Source: Theionarchaea archaeon
GTDB lineage: Archaea; Methanobacteriota_B; Thermococci; Methanofastidiosales; SZ-28-30
Reading direction: 5' to 3'
Assembly: GCA_018992685.1 (NCBI GenBank)
Contig: JACVGT010000001.1
Span: 62,001 to 126,000, forward strand
Length of the DNA: 64,000 bases
Below the pieces are notes generated by a model. It was not told the DNA's origin. It did not search any database and worked only from the letters and a program-made list of their open reading frames with translations. A program made the translations under genes and the position numbers. Numbering within the stretch: position 1 is the first letter of the stretch; every line of letters starts with the position of its first letter. Positions 43,999 to 53,942 of this stretch are shown here, one piece after another.

Positions 43999-46989
43999 AT
44001 GTACATGATGAACAAAGAACTTGTTGTCACCAAGCTTCTTACCAACAGGACAACTCTTGCCATTCTCCTCCTCCTAAAAACCCAGCCCCTCCACTGTCGG
44101 AAGATTGCTGCGATCCTCCATAAGAAGGAAGCTGAAATAGCAAGGAGACTTTCTCAATTGGAGAGGGTGGGTATTGTCAGGGGGGAATGGGTCTATAAGG
44201 ACAGGAATATAAAAGTCTATTTCCTGGAAGTAGACACTATAAGCATCCAGATAACTGCAGAGGGAGTACACATGCAGTATAATCCAGAAAAAAGGGAGAA
44301 TTTCTATTCCCTAGAGAGTATTTTTCGGTTCGATGTCCCGGAACCCGACTGTTTAATAGATAGACGCCAGCAATTAGAAGCACTGGACAGGTTCTCATTT
44401 GTTGTTGTAACAGGGATTGCTGGCATAGGGAAAACTACGCTGTCATCCTACTACGCGCACCTGCTCAAAGAACGGGGAAAAAAGGTTTTCTGGCACAGTT
44501 TTTCAGAACTGGATTCAGTACCGTATGTGGTGAAGAAACTGGCCACCTTTCTTGCTTCTCTGAACCGTCCTGACCTTCTGAATTATTTGAAATCTGATGG
44601 TTCTGATATGCGGGTAGTTACCGCTTTTCTCTTGGAAGGAATGGGTGATGGGCAGACTGCTTTCTTCTTTGACGACTACCATCTGGTGATGACTGAATCC
44701 ATGAATGAGTTTTTCAGCTCACTGAAGCTGTGCAAGGGAAAGATATGTGTGATCTCCCGGTACAGGCCGCCCTTTCTGTCAGTATTTGATGATGTCTCAG
44801 AGATACGACTTGGAGAAATGGATGTCATGAGTACCAGGGAGATGCTGGATAGGAAGGGCTACCACATCCAGGCAGACTCTCTGGAGAGAATATGGAGGAA
44901 AATCGGAGGGCATCCCCTTGCAGTAGAGTTATTGTGTCAGGCAGCATCCGGTGAGGACCCCGGGCTCGTGACAGAAGAGATTCCCTCCTCGAATGTTGAG
45001 ACGTACCTGTGGGATGAAATCTACGCCCAGCTACCTCCTGAAGAACAGCAGGTCCTGATGATATTGTCCATCTTCATGAACCCTGTGACTGCGGTTGACG
45101 TGGAGCCATTGTGTTCTTTTCGGAATGTGAGGACAGTGCTCAGACGCTTGATGAAGAAAAATCTGGTGAGACGAGTTGACAATAAATACACGCATCATGC
45201 TGTCACCAGGTCCTTCTGCCGATCTCTTCTCCATGATGCCAAAAGTCTTCATTGTGAGGCAGCACATGTATGCCTGCAGCGAGGAACTCCCACCAGCATC
45301 ATGGAAGCAGTGTACCATCTGGTGGCAGGAGAACGCCATGATGAGGCAGTCCAGGTTGTCCGTGGCTACAGTGATATGCTCATCAATGAGGGATATGCAG
45401 AATCTCTCTTAGGTGTCACAGGAAAATTAGGAGCTGAATACAGACGCCAGCTGAGGGAAGTGGAAGGAGAGATTCACGTGTTGAGGGGCGAGTATGATGC
45501 AGCCATTGCATGCTACACTGATCTTCTCCGTGAATCGCCCCTGGGTCATTCTTCTTTATACAGAAACCTGGGGCATGTGTTCGAGAGGAAGAGAGAGTAC
45601 CAGAAAGCAAGGACTCTCCTTGAGGAAGGACTCGCACATGCAGGGTCAGACCTCCTGGAACAAGGAAAAACACAAGTTCAGCTCGGTACTGTGCACGCTG
45701 CTCTCGGTGAGGTGGGTGAGGCTCTTGCCTGTTGTGAACGCGCAGGAGAATGTTTTAGAGTTTTGGGATACCAGAAGGGACTTGCTCAGGTATACACAGA
45801 AATGGGAAAGATATACCGATTCAATAATACAGAAAAAGCGCTGGAACTACTGTTCTCCAGTCTGGAGATCAGCCAGAGTATTGGAGATTTTCGGGAAGCA
45901 GCTTCTACCTTAAGTACAATTGGCATTGTCCTGTATGAGAGAGGGCAGACGGGTGAAGCTGTTACCTATTTTGAAAAGAGTCTCGCCATTTCAGAGCAGA
46001 TAGGAGATATGGTGGGGATTGCCCGGTGCTGCAACAACATTGGTGTAAAATATGGGCTTGAATGGAACTGGGTCATGGCGATGAAATACTATCTCAGGAC
46101 GCTGGATATCTGCCAGAAAATCAACGATAAGAAGGGAATTGCATTCTCCTACAGCAACCTTGGAAGAGCGTATTCATATCTTGGGGCTCCTGAAAAGGCC
46201 ATGGACTATTTTTTCGCGGCATTGACACTACGAGAAGAATTATCTGAAAAGGTGGAAATGGCCTTTCTCTACTACAACATTGGACTAACCCACGAGGAAA
46301 TGGGCAATTTTGAACACGCCATGGATTGGTATAAGAAGAGTCTTGCGCTGAGGGAGGACGTAACCCATGCTCTGGGAGTTGCTTACAGTTGTGCGAGCAT
46401 GGGTAAGTTATTGGGCAAGCTGGGTCAGTACGAGGCAGCACTTGAATATCTCAGCAGGGCTCAGGGGATTCACGAAAAAGAGAAGGGTGCTTGGATGATT
46501 GCCTGTACCAAGCTCCAGTCGGCCCAGGTCCATGTGGAAAGCCATCATCCTGAGCTGGCTCTCGCACTTGTTTCAGAAGGTATTCCCGCCGTTGAAAAAG
46601 CAGGAGACAGAGCTCTGCTCATAGAAGCTCACTGTACTGCTGCAGAAGCATGTGTCGATATAGGAAGGATTGAAGAGGCCAGACATCATGCAGAGATCGG
46701 TCTTGAGGCTGCCACCGCTATCAGGAGTACAAAATATGAGGGGGAAGCTCGAAGAATCTTGGGAAAGGTGTTCATAGCAGCAGGAGAGTATGATTGTGCT
46801 GAGGAAGAACTGAGATTGAGTATGCGCCTTCTCAAGAAGTGCAAGTACGAACTGGGAAAGGATCTTCTTCTGTTGGTCAACCTGTGTGAAAAGAGAGAAG
46901 CCTCAGAAGAGAAGTGCAGGGCACTCAGAGAGAAAGGGTTGGGCCTGTTGAGGGAGGCGCAAGGGCACGTCTCTCTGGAAAATGTGTAA
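43999..46989 (+). CDS. STAND-type ATPase with N-terminal helix-turn-helix and TPR repeats
   Basis: 996 residues. An N-terminal winged-helix-like region (about 10-75, LLLLKTQPLHCRKIAAIL, SQLERVGIVRGEWVYKD) precedes a STAND/NB-ARC-like NTPase: Walker A VVTGIAGIGKTT, Walker B AFFFDDYHLV and GGHPLAVELLCQ. From about residue 430 to the end there are a dozen or more TPR-like repeats. It is an archaeal MalT/NLR-like signal sensor or regulator. The TATA box ends about 12 nt before the first ATG, so translation may start at the ATG at 44008. The ligand is unknown. Confidence 0.85.
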   Translation: MYMMNKELVVTKLLTNRTTLAILLLLKTQPLHCRKIAAILHKKEAEIARRLSQLERVGIVRGEWVYKDRNIKVYFLEVDTISIQITAEGVHMQYNPEKRENFYSLESIFRFDVPEPDCLIDRRQQLEALDRFSFVVVTGIAGIGKTTLSSYYAHLLKERGKKVFWHSFSELDSVPYVVKKLATFLASLNRPDLLNYLKSDGSDMRVVTAFLLEGMGDGQTAFFFDDYHLVMTESMNEFFSSLKLCKGKICVISRYRPPFLSVFDDVSEIRLGEMDVMSTREMLDRKGYHIQADSLERIWRKIGGHPLAVELLCQAASGEDPGLVTEEIPSSNVETYLWDEIYAQLPPEEQQVLMILSIFMNPVTAVDVEPLCSFRNVRTVLRRLMKKNLVRRVDNKYTHHAVTRSFCRSLLHDAKSLHCEAAHVCLQRGTPTSIMEAVYHLVAGERHDEAVQVVRGYSDMLINEGYAESLLGVTGKLGAEYRRQLREVEGEIHVLRGEYDAAIACYTDLLRESPLGHSSLYRNLGHVFERKREYQKARTLLEEGLAHAGSDLLEQGKTQVQLGTVHAALGEVGEALACCERAGECFRVLGYQKGLAQVYTEMGKIYRFNNTEKALELLFSSLEISQSIGDFREAASTLSTIGIVLYERGQTGEAVTYFEKSLAISEQIGDMVGIARCCNNIGVKYGLEWNWVMAMKYYLRTLDICQKINDKKGIAFSYSNLGRAYSYLGAPEKAMDYFFAALTLREELSEKVEMAFLYYNIGLTHEEMGNFEHAMDWYKKSLALREDVTHALGVAYSCASMGKLLGKLGQYEAALEYLSRAQGIHEKEKGAWMIACTKLQSAQVHVESHHPELALALVSEGIPAVEKAGDRALLIEAHCTAAEACVDIGRIEEARHHAEIGLEAATAIRSTKYEGEARRILGKVFIAAGEYDCAEEELRLSMRLLKKCKYELGKDLLLLVNLCEKREASEEKCRALREKGLGLLREAQGHVSLENV

Positions 46990-47123
46990 TGAGAGCAGGT
47001 ATTGTTCTTGTCTCATGAAGTATCTTTGGCGACATTTCTGGAGGAAAACCAGTATAATTACTTTCTCACGTTTGATTATTCTTCATATACAAACTATTTT
47101 CAAATCTGAATCTTTCTGACAAA

Positions 47124-47132
47124 CCTTATAAG
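47124..47132 (+). promoter_or_regulatory. TATA box of the PEP-dikinase-like gene
   Basis: CCTTATAAG about 22-30 nt before the ATG at 47154, leaderless spacing. Confidence 0.55.
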
Positions 47133-47153
47133 CCTCCTGCCTCAAGAAGGTGC

Positions 47154-49619
47154 ATGATCATGGTATCTCTCCAAGAATCTGCCCCAGATATCACTCTGGT
47201 GGGAGGAAAAGCATTCAATTTGATGAAATTACAGGATGTTCATGTGCCCAACGGGGTGTGTCTGACTACAGAAGCGTATGATCTTTACTGCAGGCACAAT
47301 AACCTTGGTGATCAGTTGAACAGCATAGCGGCCAATGCAGATTACGATAACCCTCCGCACCTGAAGGAATCAGCACAAAAAATCAGAACGTTGATCATGG
47401 AAGGGGATATGCCCGAAGAAATAACAGTCCTTTTGGATACCGTCCCCTACAGGAATCTGGTGGTACGGTCTTCTGCCACGCTGGAAGATCTCCCTCATGC
47501 AAGCTTTGCGGGCCAGCAGGAGACAATTTTTAACCCTCGAACCCTGGAACAGGGAGTCAAACAGTGCTGGGCTTCTCTGTGGAATGAGCGGGCACTGGTC
47601 TACCGACGTTCCCGAGCTGTTGGGGCCTTGCCCAAGATGGCAGTCATTATCCAGGAAGCAGTACCATGTGATGTCTCAGGGCTAGTATTCACCCGGAATC
47701 CTCTCACTTCAGGTGAAGAGATTGTGGTGGAAGCCATACACGGCCTTGGAGAGCCCCTGGTTGCAGGAGAGATAACACCAGATCGGTACGTTCTAGATAG
47801 AACCCTCAAGATTACTTCTCAGGACCTATCTGACCAGAACCACCAGAGCGTTTTGGCACCCTCAGGTACTCAGAGTGTCCCCTGTGGGAGCACCCCGTGC
47901 CTGGATGATGCTGTACTGAATAGACTCTGCAGGGTCTGTCTTGACATAGAGGCTCAGTTTGGCGAACCTCAGGATGTGGAATTCGGCATCTACAGTGGTC
48001 AGATCCACATCTTTCAGGCACGGCCCATCACGACCCGCAAAGAAGATGTGTGGACGAGAGGGTACAGCGATGATTACTGGACGGGGGTAACTTCTCCTCT
48101 ATATTTTTCTTTGTTGGGCGAATTCCTAGACGTCTATGTCAACCAGGAGGGCAATAGGATCATGGGTTATACTGAGCTGGAAGGTGTCCCTCTCCTCCGA
48201 TACCACAAGGCACACGCTTATTTCAATACAACAGTCCTGCGTGAAGTGTTCAAATACAACCCACAGTGGAGCAGGGTGAAAGAATTGTTGGATTATTTCC
48301 CTGAACATGAACGGCAGACCATGAAAGAGCTGCCCTTCAACCTGTGGAAACGGGTTCTGGCCGAGCTGCGTATTGCCCTTCTGGACTGGGATGGGACCCT
48401 TTTCAATACATACAAAAAGTACAACGAATTCTCAGAGAAATACCTCAAGAATCTGACTGAATTTGACAGTCTCACCCTTGAGGATTTAACTGATCAGGAG
48501 CTCTTGGACCAGTTCTGGCACCTCTACACCCTGTGTCTGAAACACTACCGGCTGGTGCGATGGGGAATTGCCACCCACAACATGGGCATGAACATGATTC
48601 TGAAACGATTCCTCATGTCTTGGTACCGCGGTGATCCTGATCAGACCTACAACATCCTGGTGTCAGGTCTCCCACATAATAAGGCCACAGAGACCAATAT
48701 TGCTCTATACGATCTGGTGGAACCCAGAAAAACAGGAAATTTTGATGCAAAACTGCAGGAATTCCTCCACCAGTATGGACACCGTTCCTATTCCAGGGAC
48801 ATTATCTTTCCCACCTGGCGGGAAAAACCCCAGCTCATTATTGATATCGTGGATTCGCTGGTAGAGAACGAGAGGGACGTCCAGCAGATCGAAGCCGAAA
48901 AGAAGGCCCAGAGAGAAGAACTCACCCAGAACGTCCTGGATGAGATTGAAACCCAGCAATTTGGTTTGGTTAAGAAGCTCGTGTTCAGGATGATACTGAA
49001 CTATGCCCAGATATACATCGGGTTCAGAGAGAACCAGAGGTTCTTTCTGGATCATCAGGATTCCAGGTTCAGAGCTGTGTTTCTGGAAATGGGGAACAGA
49101 CTGGCCCAGCGAGGTGTGTTGCAGCACAGAGATGATGTGTTCTTCTTGTTCAAAGAGGAGGTGTTCACAGCGTTGCAGACAGGAGAGGTACCCCTTGATC
49201 TCCTGACCAAGAGAAAAGCAGATTTTCACACCTATCAGCACACGCTTCCCCCCAAGTTTCTCCAGGGCAACCTGGAATTCGATGAGGATATTTCCTATCA
49301 GAAAGCCCTCATAGGCGTTGCATCAAGCCCGGGCGTGGTCACAGGCACTGCGAGACTCATACAGAGCATTGAGGAGCTTCACACCATTGAGAAGGATGAG
49401 ATTCTGGTGGCAACCTGTACAGACCCTGGGTGGACTCCCATTTTCATCAAGATCAAGGGATTGGTTACAGAGACGGGAGGAATTCTCTCTCATGGGGCGG
49501 TAGTCTCCAGGGAATACGGGATACCTGCAGTAACGGGAGTCAAGAATGCCATGCAGTACCTCAGAGACGGTGACATTGTTACCGTGAATGGGAACACAGG
49601 AGAAGTGCGGGTGAAATAA
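47154..49619 (+). CDS. PEP synthase/rifampicin phosphotransferase-like protein
   Basis: 821 residues. The N-terminal ATP-grasp half (about 1-300) has LVGGKAFNLMKL, RSSATLEDLPHASFAG and VEFGIYSGQIHIFQARP; a central helical region follows. The C-terminal swivelling domain (about 720-821) has the catalytic His780 in GGILSHGAVVSREYG. The order matches rifampicin phosphotransferase (RPH) and unlike PEP synthase lacks the PEP/pyruvate-binding barrel. The substrate is probably a small hydroxyl compound. The next gene starts 1 nt after its stop. Confidence 0.85.
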   Translation: MIMVSLQESAPDITLVGGKAFNLMKLQDVHVPNGVCLTTEAYDLYCRHNNLGDQLNSIAANADYDNPPHLKESAQKIRTLIMEGDMPEEITVLLDTVPYRNLVVRSSATLEDLPHASFAGQQETIFNPRTLEQGVKQCWASLWNERALVYRRSRAVGALPKMAVIIQEAVPCDVSGLVFTRNPLTSGEEIVVEAIHGLGEPLVAGEITPDRYVLDRTLKITSQDLSDQNHQSVLAPSGTQSVPCGSTPCLDDAVLNRLCRVCLDIEAQFGEPQDVEFGIYSGQIHIFQARPITTRKEDVWTRGYSDDYWTGVTSPLYFSLLGEFLDVYVNQEGNRIMGYTELEGVPLLRYHKAHAYFNTTVLREVFKYNPQWSRVKELLDYFPEHERQTMKELPFNLWKRVLAELRIALLDWDGTLFNTYKKYNEFSEKYLKNLTEFDSLTLEDLTDQELLDQFWHLYTLCLKHYRLVRWGIATHNMGMNMILKRFLMSWYRGDPDQTYNILVSGLPHNKATETNIALYDLVEPRKTGNFDAKLQEFLHQYGHRSYSRDIIFPTWREKPQLIIDIVDSLVENERDVQQIEAEKKAQREELTQNVLDEIETQQFGLVKKLVFRMILNYAQIYIGFRENQRFFLDHQDSRFRAVFLEMGNRLAQRGVLQHRDDVFFLFKEEVFTALQTGEVPLDLLTKRKADFHTYQHTLPPKFLQGNLEFDEDISYQKALIGVASSPGVVTGTARLIQSIEELHTIEKDEILVATCTDPGWTPIFIKIKGLVTETGGILSHGAVVSREYGIPAVTGVKNAMQYLRDGDIVTVNGNTGEVRVK

Positions 49620-49620
49620 C

Positions 49621-50496
49621 ATGGAACATCTGGAGCATCCGCCTGGCCCGGAAAAAGAATGGAACGAGAGCTACTATTTCAACTTCTATGATCCCAGAAC
49701 CTGCATCGGTGGGTTCACCCGAATAGGGTTCAAGCCCAACAAGAACGAAGCTGTCGGATACCTGTTCCTGTTCTACCAAAATGAGATTCTGAAGGTCGTC
49801 CTCCAGGACAAGGTCGAGACCGTCCCTGAGAGAATACAGGTAGGGTCCCTGCAGTTTGTCCCCGAATGGACTCTTGCATTTTCTGGCAAGATGGCTGGAG
49901 GAGAGGCCACTATCAGAAATGTCGATGTACGGCTGAAATACGCTCCCCTGCATACAGAATTCAGCTACCTTGCGTGCGTCACCTCTCAACAACAGGAAAT
50001 ATGCAAAGTAGTGTGTGCGGATCATTACGAGCAGATGGGGCTGGTGACAGGGCGCATAACAGTAGATTCTTGTTCTCAGGATATTAGGGCTCTGGGGGAG
50101 AGAGATCATAGTTGGGGGGAACGAGATTGGAATGCCCCTGATCTCTGGATATACGTGACTGCACCCTTTGACCCTGAATTCGGGATCAATATCGCCCAGA
50201 TGCGTATCAATGGAGAAGAAATCAACACAGGGTTTATCATGGAAAACGGAGAGAACTTTCCTGTTCTGGACGTTAAAGCAGAATGTATCACCCAGGATGG
50301 GAGGCAGAAAGAGGTTCTCTACCGCATCAGTGATGTGAGAGGGAGGAGGTTCACACTGAAGGGGAGGGTGTTGAACACAGTGCAAATTCCCTATAGAGGA
50401 AGAGGAGTGTCAGTACTCAATGAGAACTTGACGTCATTCGAGTGCGGGAAAAAGAAGGGATATGGTATTGCTGAATATCTGGTAAGAATAGAGTAA
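49621..50496 (+). CDS. DUF7064/AttH-like (lipocalin-fold) protein
   Basis: 291 residues. The motif GERDHSWGERDW (about residues 159-170) matches the AttH/CrtC/DUF7064 beta-barrel group, where one or two lipocalin-like domains bind hydrophobic ligands. It is tightly linked to the RPH-like gene, so the two probably handle one hydrophobic substrate. No ATPase or cofactor motif. Confidence 0.72.
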   Translation: MEHLEHPPGPEKEWNESYYFNFYDPRTCIGGFTRIGFKPNKNEAVGYLFLFYQNEILKVVLQDKVETVPERIQVGSLQFVPEWTLAFSGKMAGGEATIRNVDVRLKYAPLHTEFSYLACVTSQQQEICKVVCADHYEQMGLVTGRITVDSCSQDIRALGERDHSWGERDWNAPDLWIYVTAPFDPEFGINIAQMRINGEEINTGFIMENGENFPVLDVKAECITQDGRQKEVLYRISDVRGRRFTLKGRVLNTVQIPYRGRGVSVLNENLTSFECGKKKGYGIAEYLVRIE

Positions 50497-50800
50497 ATTA
50501 AAAATAAAGGGCAGCAGGAGGAGGAAAGGGATATTCTCATTGTTCTTTGAGTGACTCCACGCATTTCCTGGGATTCTATGGTGTCGTTGCATCAGGATAC
50601 TCCATATTCTCCCCACATATACCCCGGAAATAAACTACACCAACATGCTTCTCAGGAGGATTTCCCACCCGTGACCAGCCCCTTTTCTTAAGGCAATCAT
50701 CGAAACATTTATAAGTATGTAGATATGCTACCTGCATAGCAAGTCTACCTAGTAGAGGATGGAGGAGAGAACATAGATAACAGGTTGTGAGGTGTACTAG
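50497..50800. other. Intergenic region before the SDR gene
   Basis: About 300 nt. TATA-like ATTTATAAGT at about 50707-50716 would give a leader of some 65 nt before the ATG at 50801, longer than usual here. It contains GAGGTG before the ATG. Confidence 0.4.
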
Positions 50801-51784
50801 ATGAAGATATTGTTAACTGGTGCCTTTGGCAACGTAGGGAGGAGCACACTCAAAGCACTCATAAAGAAAGGATACTTCGTGAGAGTCTTTGATGTTTACA
50901 CAGACCAGACTACGGTTCGTGCACAGGAATTTGAAGATCATCCCCAGGTGGAGATGTTCTGGGGAGATCTGTGTGACAAGGAGGACGTTCTTACAGCGCT
51001 TGATGAGACTATTGACGTAGTCATTCATGTGGCAGCCATTATTCCACCATTGGCAGATAAGAGACCTGAATTTGCCAGAGCCGTGAATGTAGGTGGAACA
51101 GCGAATATTCTCGCTGCCATGGAGTCTCTTGACAGGAGCCCGAGGCTGATTTACACATCCTCAATTTCTGTCTACGGGGATCGAGTGAAAACCCCTTTCA
51201 TACAGGTCACTGATCCTGTGGCCCCCAATGATGACGATGAGTACGCACAGACCAAGCTTGAAGCAGAAAAACGTATTACAGGCTCTGCTGTAGAATGGGC
51301 TATCTTTCGGTTGACCTACATTGTTTCTCCAGAAAAGCTGGAAATGGACCCGCTCATGTTTCACATGCCTCTCGAAACGTCTATTGAAATATGCCACACA
51401 GAGGATGTGGGAGTTGCCCTGGCAAATGCCGTCACATGTGATGAGATCTGGGGAGGCATATATCACATTGCAGGGGGAGAGAAATGCAGGACAACATACA
51501 AAGAGTACATCCAGACCATGATGGAGATATTCGGGCTGGGAAGCCAGTGCCTGCCTGAAGAAGCCTTCAGCACGGGGAAATTTCACTGTGGATTCATGGA
51601 CACGTCAAGGAGTCAAGCCTTACTGAAGTACCAGCACCACACTCTCGAAGATTACTACAGGGAAGTGAAGAAAGAAGTTGGACCGAAGAGATGGTTGATG
51701 CGTCTCGTCTCATGGGCTGCACGGCTCTACCTCTTGAACAAGTCAGAGTTCTACAGAAAGAACAGCAGAAAGCCCACGGTGTAG
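50801..51784 (+). CDS. NAD(P)-dependent extended-SDR epimerase/dehydratase
   Basis: 327 residues. The dinucleotide motif is GAFGNVG (GxxGxxG, residues 7-13); the catalytic pair is YAQTK, with TSSISVYG upstream. It has an extended C-terminal domain. The family includes nucleotide-sugar epimerases and ketoreductases. No pathway context is clear, but it lies next to the RPH-like pair on the same strand. Confidence 0.85.
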   Translation: MKILLTGAFGNVGRSTLKALIKKGYFVRVFDVYTDQTTVRAQEFEDHPQVEMFWGDLCDKEDVLTALDETIDVVIHVAAIIPPLADKRPEFARAVNVGGTANILAAMESLDRSPRLIYTSSISVYGDRVKTPFIQVTDPVAPNDDDEYAQTKLEAEKRITGSAVEWAIFRLTYIVSPEKLEMDPLMFHMPLETSIEICHTEDVGVALANAVTCDEIWGGIYHIAGGEKCRTTYKEYIQTMMEIFGLGSQCLPEEAFSTGKFHCGFMDTSRSQALLKYQHHTLEDYYREVKKEVGPKRWLMRLVSWAARLYLLNKSEFYRKNSRKPTV

Positions 51785-51937
51785 AACCTTCTTCTTTTTC
51801 TGTGTTCCCTTTTCGACTATTTGAAGAGAACCACAGAGTTCCATCTGATGTTGTCACAGGGGTCAGGGAAATTGTGGGTTTCATTCTCCTGGGCTGTGGT
51901 CAGTCCATCTCATGATCCATTGAAGGGTATTGATTCT

Positions 51938-53053
51938 TTATTGTCTCACCTTGAGAGCCACAGCTGCACCCGCCACTCCAACAATAGCCAGGAACACGAA
52001 GGACGCAGAGACTCCACTCTGTTCTGCGACAATCCCCATGATCACAGGACTCGAAGTGGCCATCAACCCAGCGAGTCCCTGGACCAACCCCAGGGCGGTC
52101 CCGTACCATGCCTCAGGCACACCCTCCACAAAAGCAGCAGTTGCAGGAACCCACACTACGTAGGCCACGAATCCCAGAGGAATAAGGAATACCCACACAG
52201 AATGGAAGACCACGAGGACCAGAACGGAGGCCGCAAGCATTGACACGAAGATTATCTTTCGTCTGCTGTACCTATCTGTCAGGATTCCTGCCAGAAGTTC
52301 TGCAATAACCCCTGTGCCGTAGAAGAGGGTGATTGCACCCGTTACAGATGTAGTAGAAAACCCTATCTCTTCCAGTTGGATGGGTAGAAATACCACAAAT
52401 CCCCTGAAGAACATGGCAAAACATCCAAAAAGAATGCACATAAGTATAGATTCTTTCTGTACGAGTGGGTATTGGCTTCTTCCAACGTGGGAAGAATGTT
52501 CTTCTCTCACAAAGAAAAAAAGTGCTGCTGATATGAGCCCTGTCAAAGGCAGGAGGAGGAGCACCTCATGCCACCCCCACTTACTCAAGATTATCCCTGC
52601 ACACACGGGGTAGGTGAGTATTCCGATACCTCCACCAACTCCATGGATACCCAGGATTTTTCCCCGTATTTTTTCTTTCATAGACTTGACAAGGAGGGCG
52701 ATTCCACAGGGATGATAGAAGCTCGCTCCAAATCCTGCCAGCAGATTCAGCATGATGAGGGAGGAATATGATGAGCAGAATGACATTGCAAAAAGACTCA
52801 CAGACAGGACAGCCAGCCCGAATGATATGAAGGGCCACTTCACTTTAGAAAAATCAGAAACATATCCTGCAATAATTTGGCCAAATCCAAGGGTCAGTAC
52901 CATGGAACCTCCAAAGATTCCTATCTGCGTATAGGAGAGATTGAAGTCACGTGCAATGAATGGAATAAGCAAGGGCAGCATGAGAATGAGTCCATCGTCC
53001 ACAAAATGTCCCATGAATGTTGCAGCTACGACTCTTTTCATCGTGGCATCCAT
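51938..53053 (-). CDS. MFS transporter
   Basis: 371 residues with about 12 hydrophobic spans. Motif-A-like GYVSDFSKVK follows the second span and GILTDRYSRRK is its counterpart in the second half. FMGHFVDDGLILMLP at the N-terminus resembles fosmidomycin-resistance (Fsr)-like MFS. TATA-like TTTTTATAGG 20-30 nt upstream. Substrate unknown. Confidence 0.85.
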   Translation of the reverse strand: MDATMKRVVAATFMGHFVDDGLILMLPLLIPFIARDFNLSYTQIGIFGGSMVLTLGFGQIIAGYVSDFSKVKWPFISFGLAVLSVSLFAMSFCSSYSSLIMLNLLAGFGASFYHPCGIALLVKSMKEKIRGKILGIHGVGGGIGILTYPVCAGIILSKWGWHEVLLLLPLTGLISAALFFFVREEHSSHVGRSQYPLVQKESILMCILFGCFAMFFRGFVVFLPIQLEEIGFSTTSVTGAITLFYGTGVIAELLAGILTDRYSRRKIIFVSMLAASVLVLVVFHSVWVFLIPLGFVAYVVWVPATAAFVEGVPEAWYGTALGLVQGLAGLMATSSPVIMGIVAEQSGVSASFVFLAIVGVAGAAVALKVRQ

Positions 53054-53093
53054 GCACGTACTCTTCTAAGACCTATAAAAATATTGAGGTTTG

Positions 53094-53789
53094 TCAATGG
53101 ACAGTCCCACGTCTTGTAGCATATACAATGGCTGAAACCTCCCACGGCTGGATTTCTACCTGTATCTCAGTGAACCCATGCACCTCCAGAGCACTCTTCA
53201 TGGTAGTAACCCAGGTGGACTCAACGATTATGTGCTTGAGTTCTCTGCCCATTTCTCTCCACGACTGAGACATGTGGAGAACTGACCGGAGCAAGACCCA
53301 GTAGATATTGTAGGTGAGTCTGTAGAATGCGTTTTCTGGATAGGTGAAATCATGGAACACTATGAGCCCCTCTGGATTGAGAATCTTGGAGCAGTTTCTG
53401 ATTACCACATTCATGTTTATATATTTTGGGAGATAACTCGCAGTTATGAGATCATATCGGTTTTCAACAACGTCCTCAGCATTCGCCTGGAAGAATTCGA
53501 CATTCTTCACAGCACTCTTGATTTTCTTGGCTCTGGCATACAGGAGGTATTCTTCCTGAAGGTCAATACCAACCACTGCACTCTCAGGGAATCTCTGTGC
53601 CAGTGCAAAGGTCAGTATCCCTGTACCGCATGCAAGATCCAATATGGTTTTCGGGGTGATCTGACTTGATATTTCCAGGATTCTCTTCTTCCAGGAGCTG
53701 TCCTGCCCCAGGGTAGCGACCTTCACCATGAGATCGTATGTACTTCCTGTGGTGGCAAAAATCTGTCTTACGAGGTTGGGCTGGTCCAT
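53094..53789 (-). CDS. UbiE/MenG-like SAM methyltransferase
   Basis: 231 residues from the ATG at 53789, which has AAGGAGAAA upstream. Motif I is TILDLACGTGILTF, motif II VVGIDLQEE. The length and pattern fit quinone or lipid methyltransferases. It lies between MFS and the AAC(3)-like gene, all on the minus strand. Confidence 0.82.
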   Translation of the reverse strand: MDQPNLVRQIFATTGSTYDLMVKVATLGQDSSWKKRILEISSQITPKTILDLACGTGILTFALAQRFPESAVVGIDLQEEYLLYARAKKIKSAVKNVEFFQANAEDVVENRYDLITASYLPKYINMNVVIRNCSKILNPEGLIVFHDFTYPENAFYRLTYNIYWVLLRSVLHMSQSWREMGRELKHIIVESTWVTTMKSALEVHGFTEIQVEIQPWEVSAIVYATRRGTVH

Positions 53790-53942
53790 TCGTTTCTCCT
53801 TGCCTGCCTTCAGTGGCAAAGCTGAATCTTCTTCTTAGAGGAGACGGCATGTTCCTAAGAACATGAATTGAGGTACACGTCTTCCACGAGTGGTTTCCGT
53901 GGTTTGTGGTTCAGTACCATCCAATGGTTCCTGTAGCCTGAA

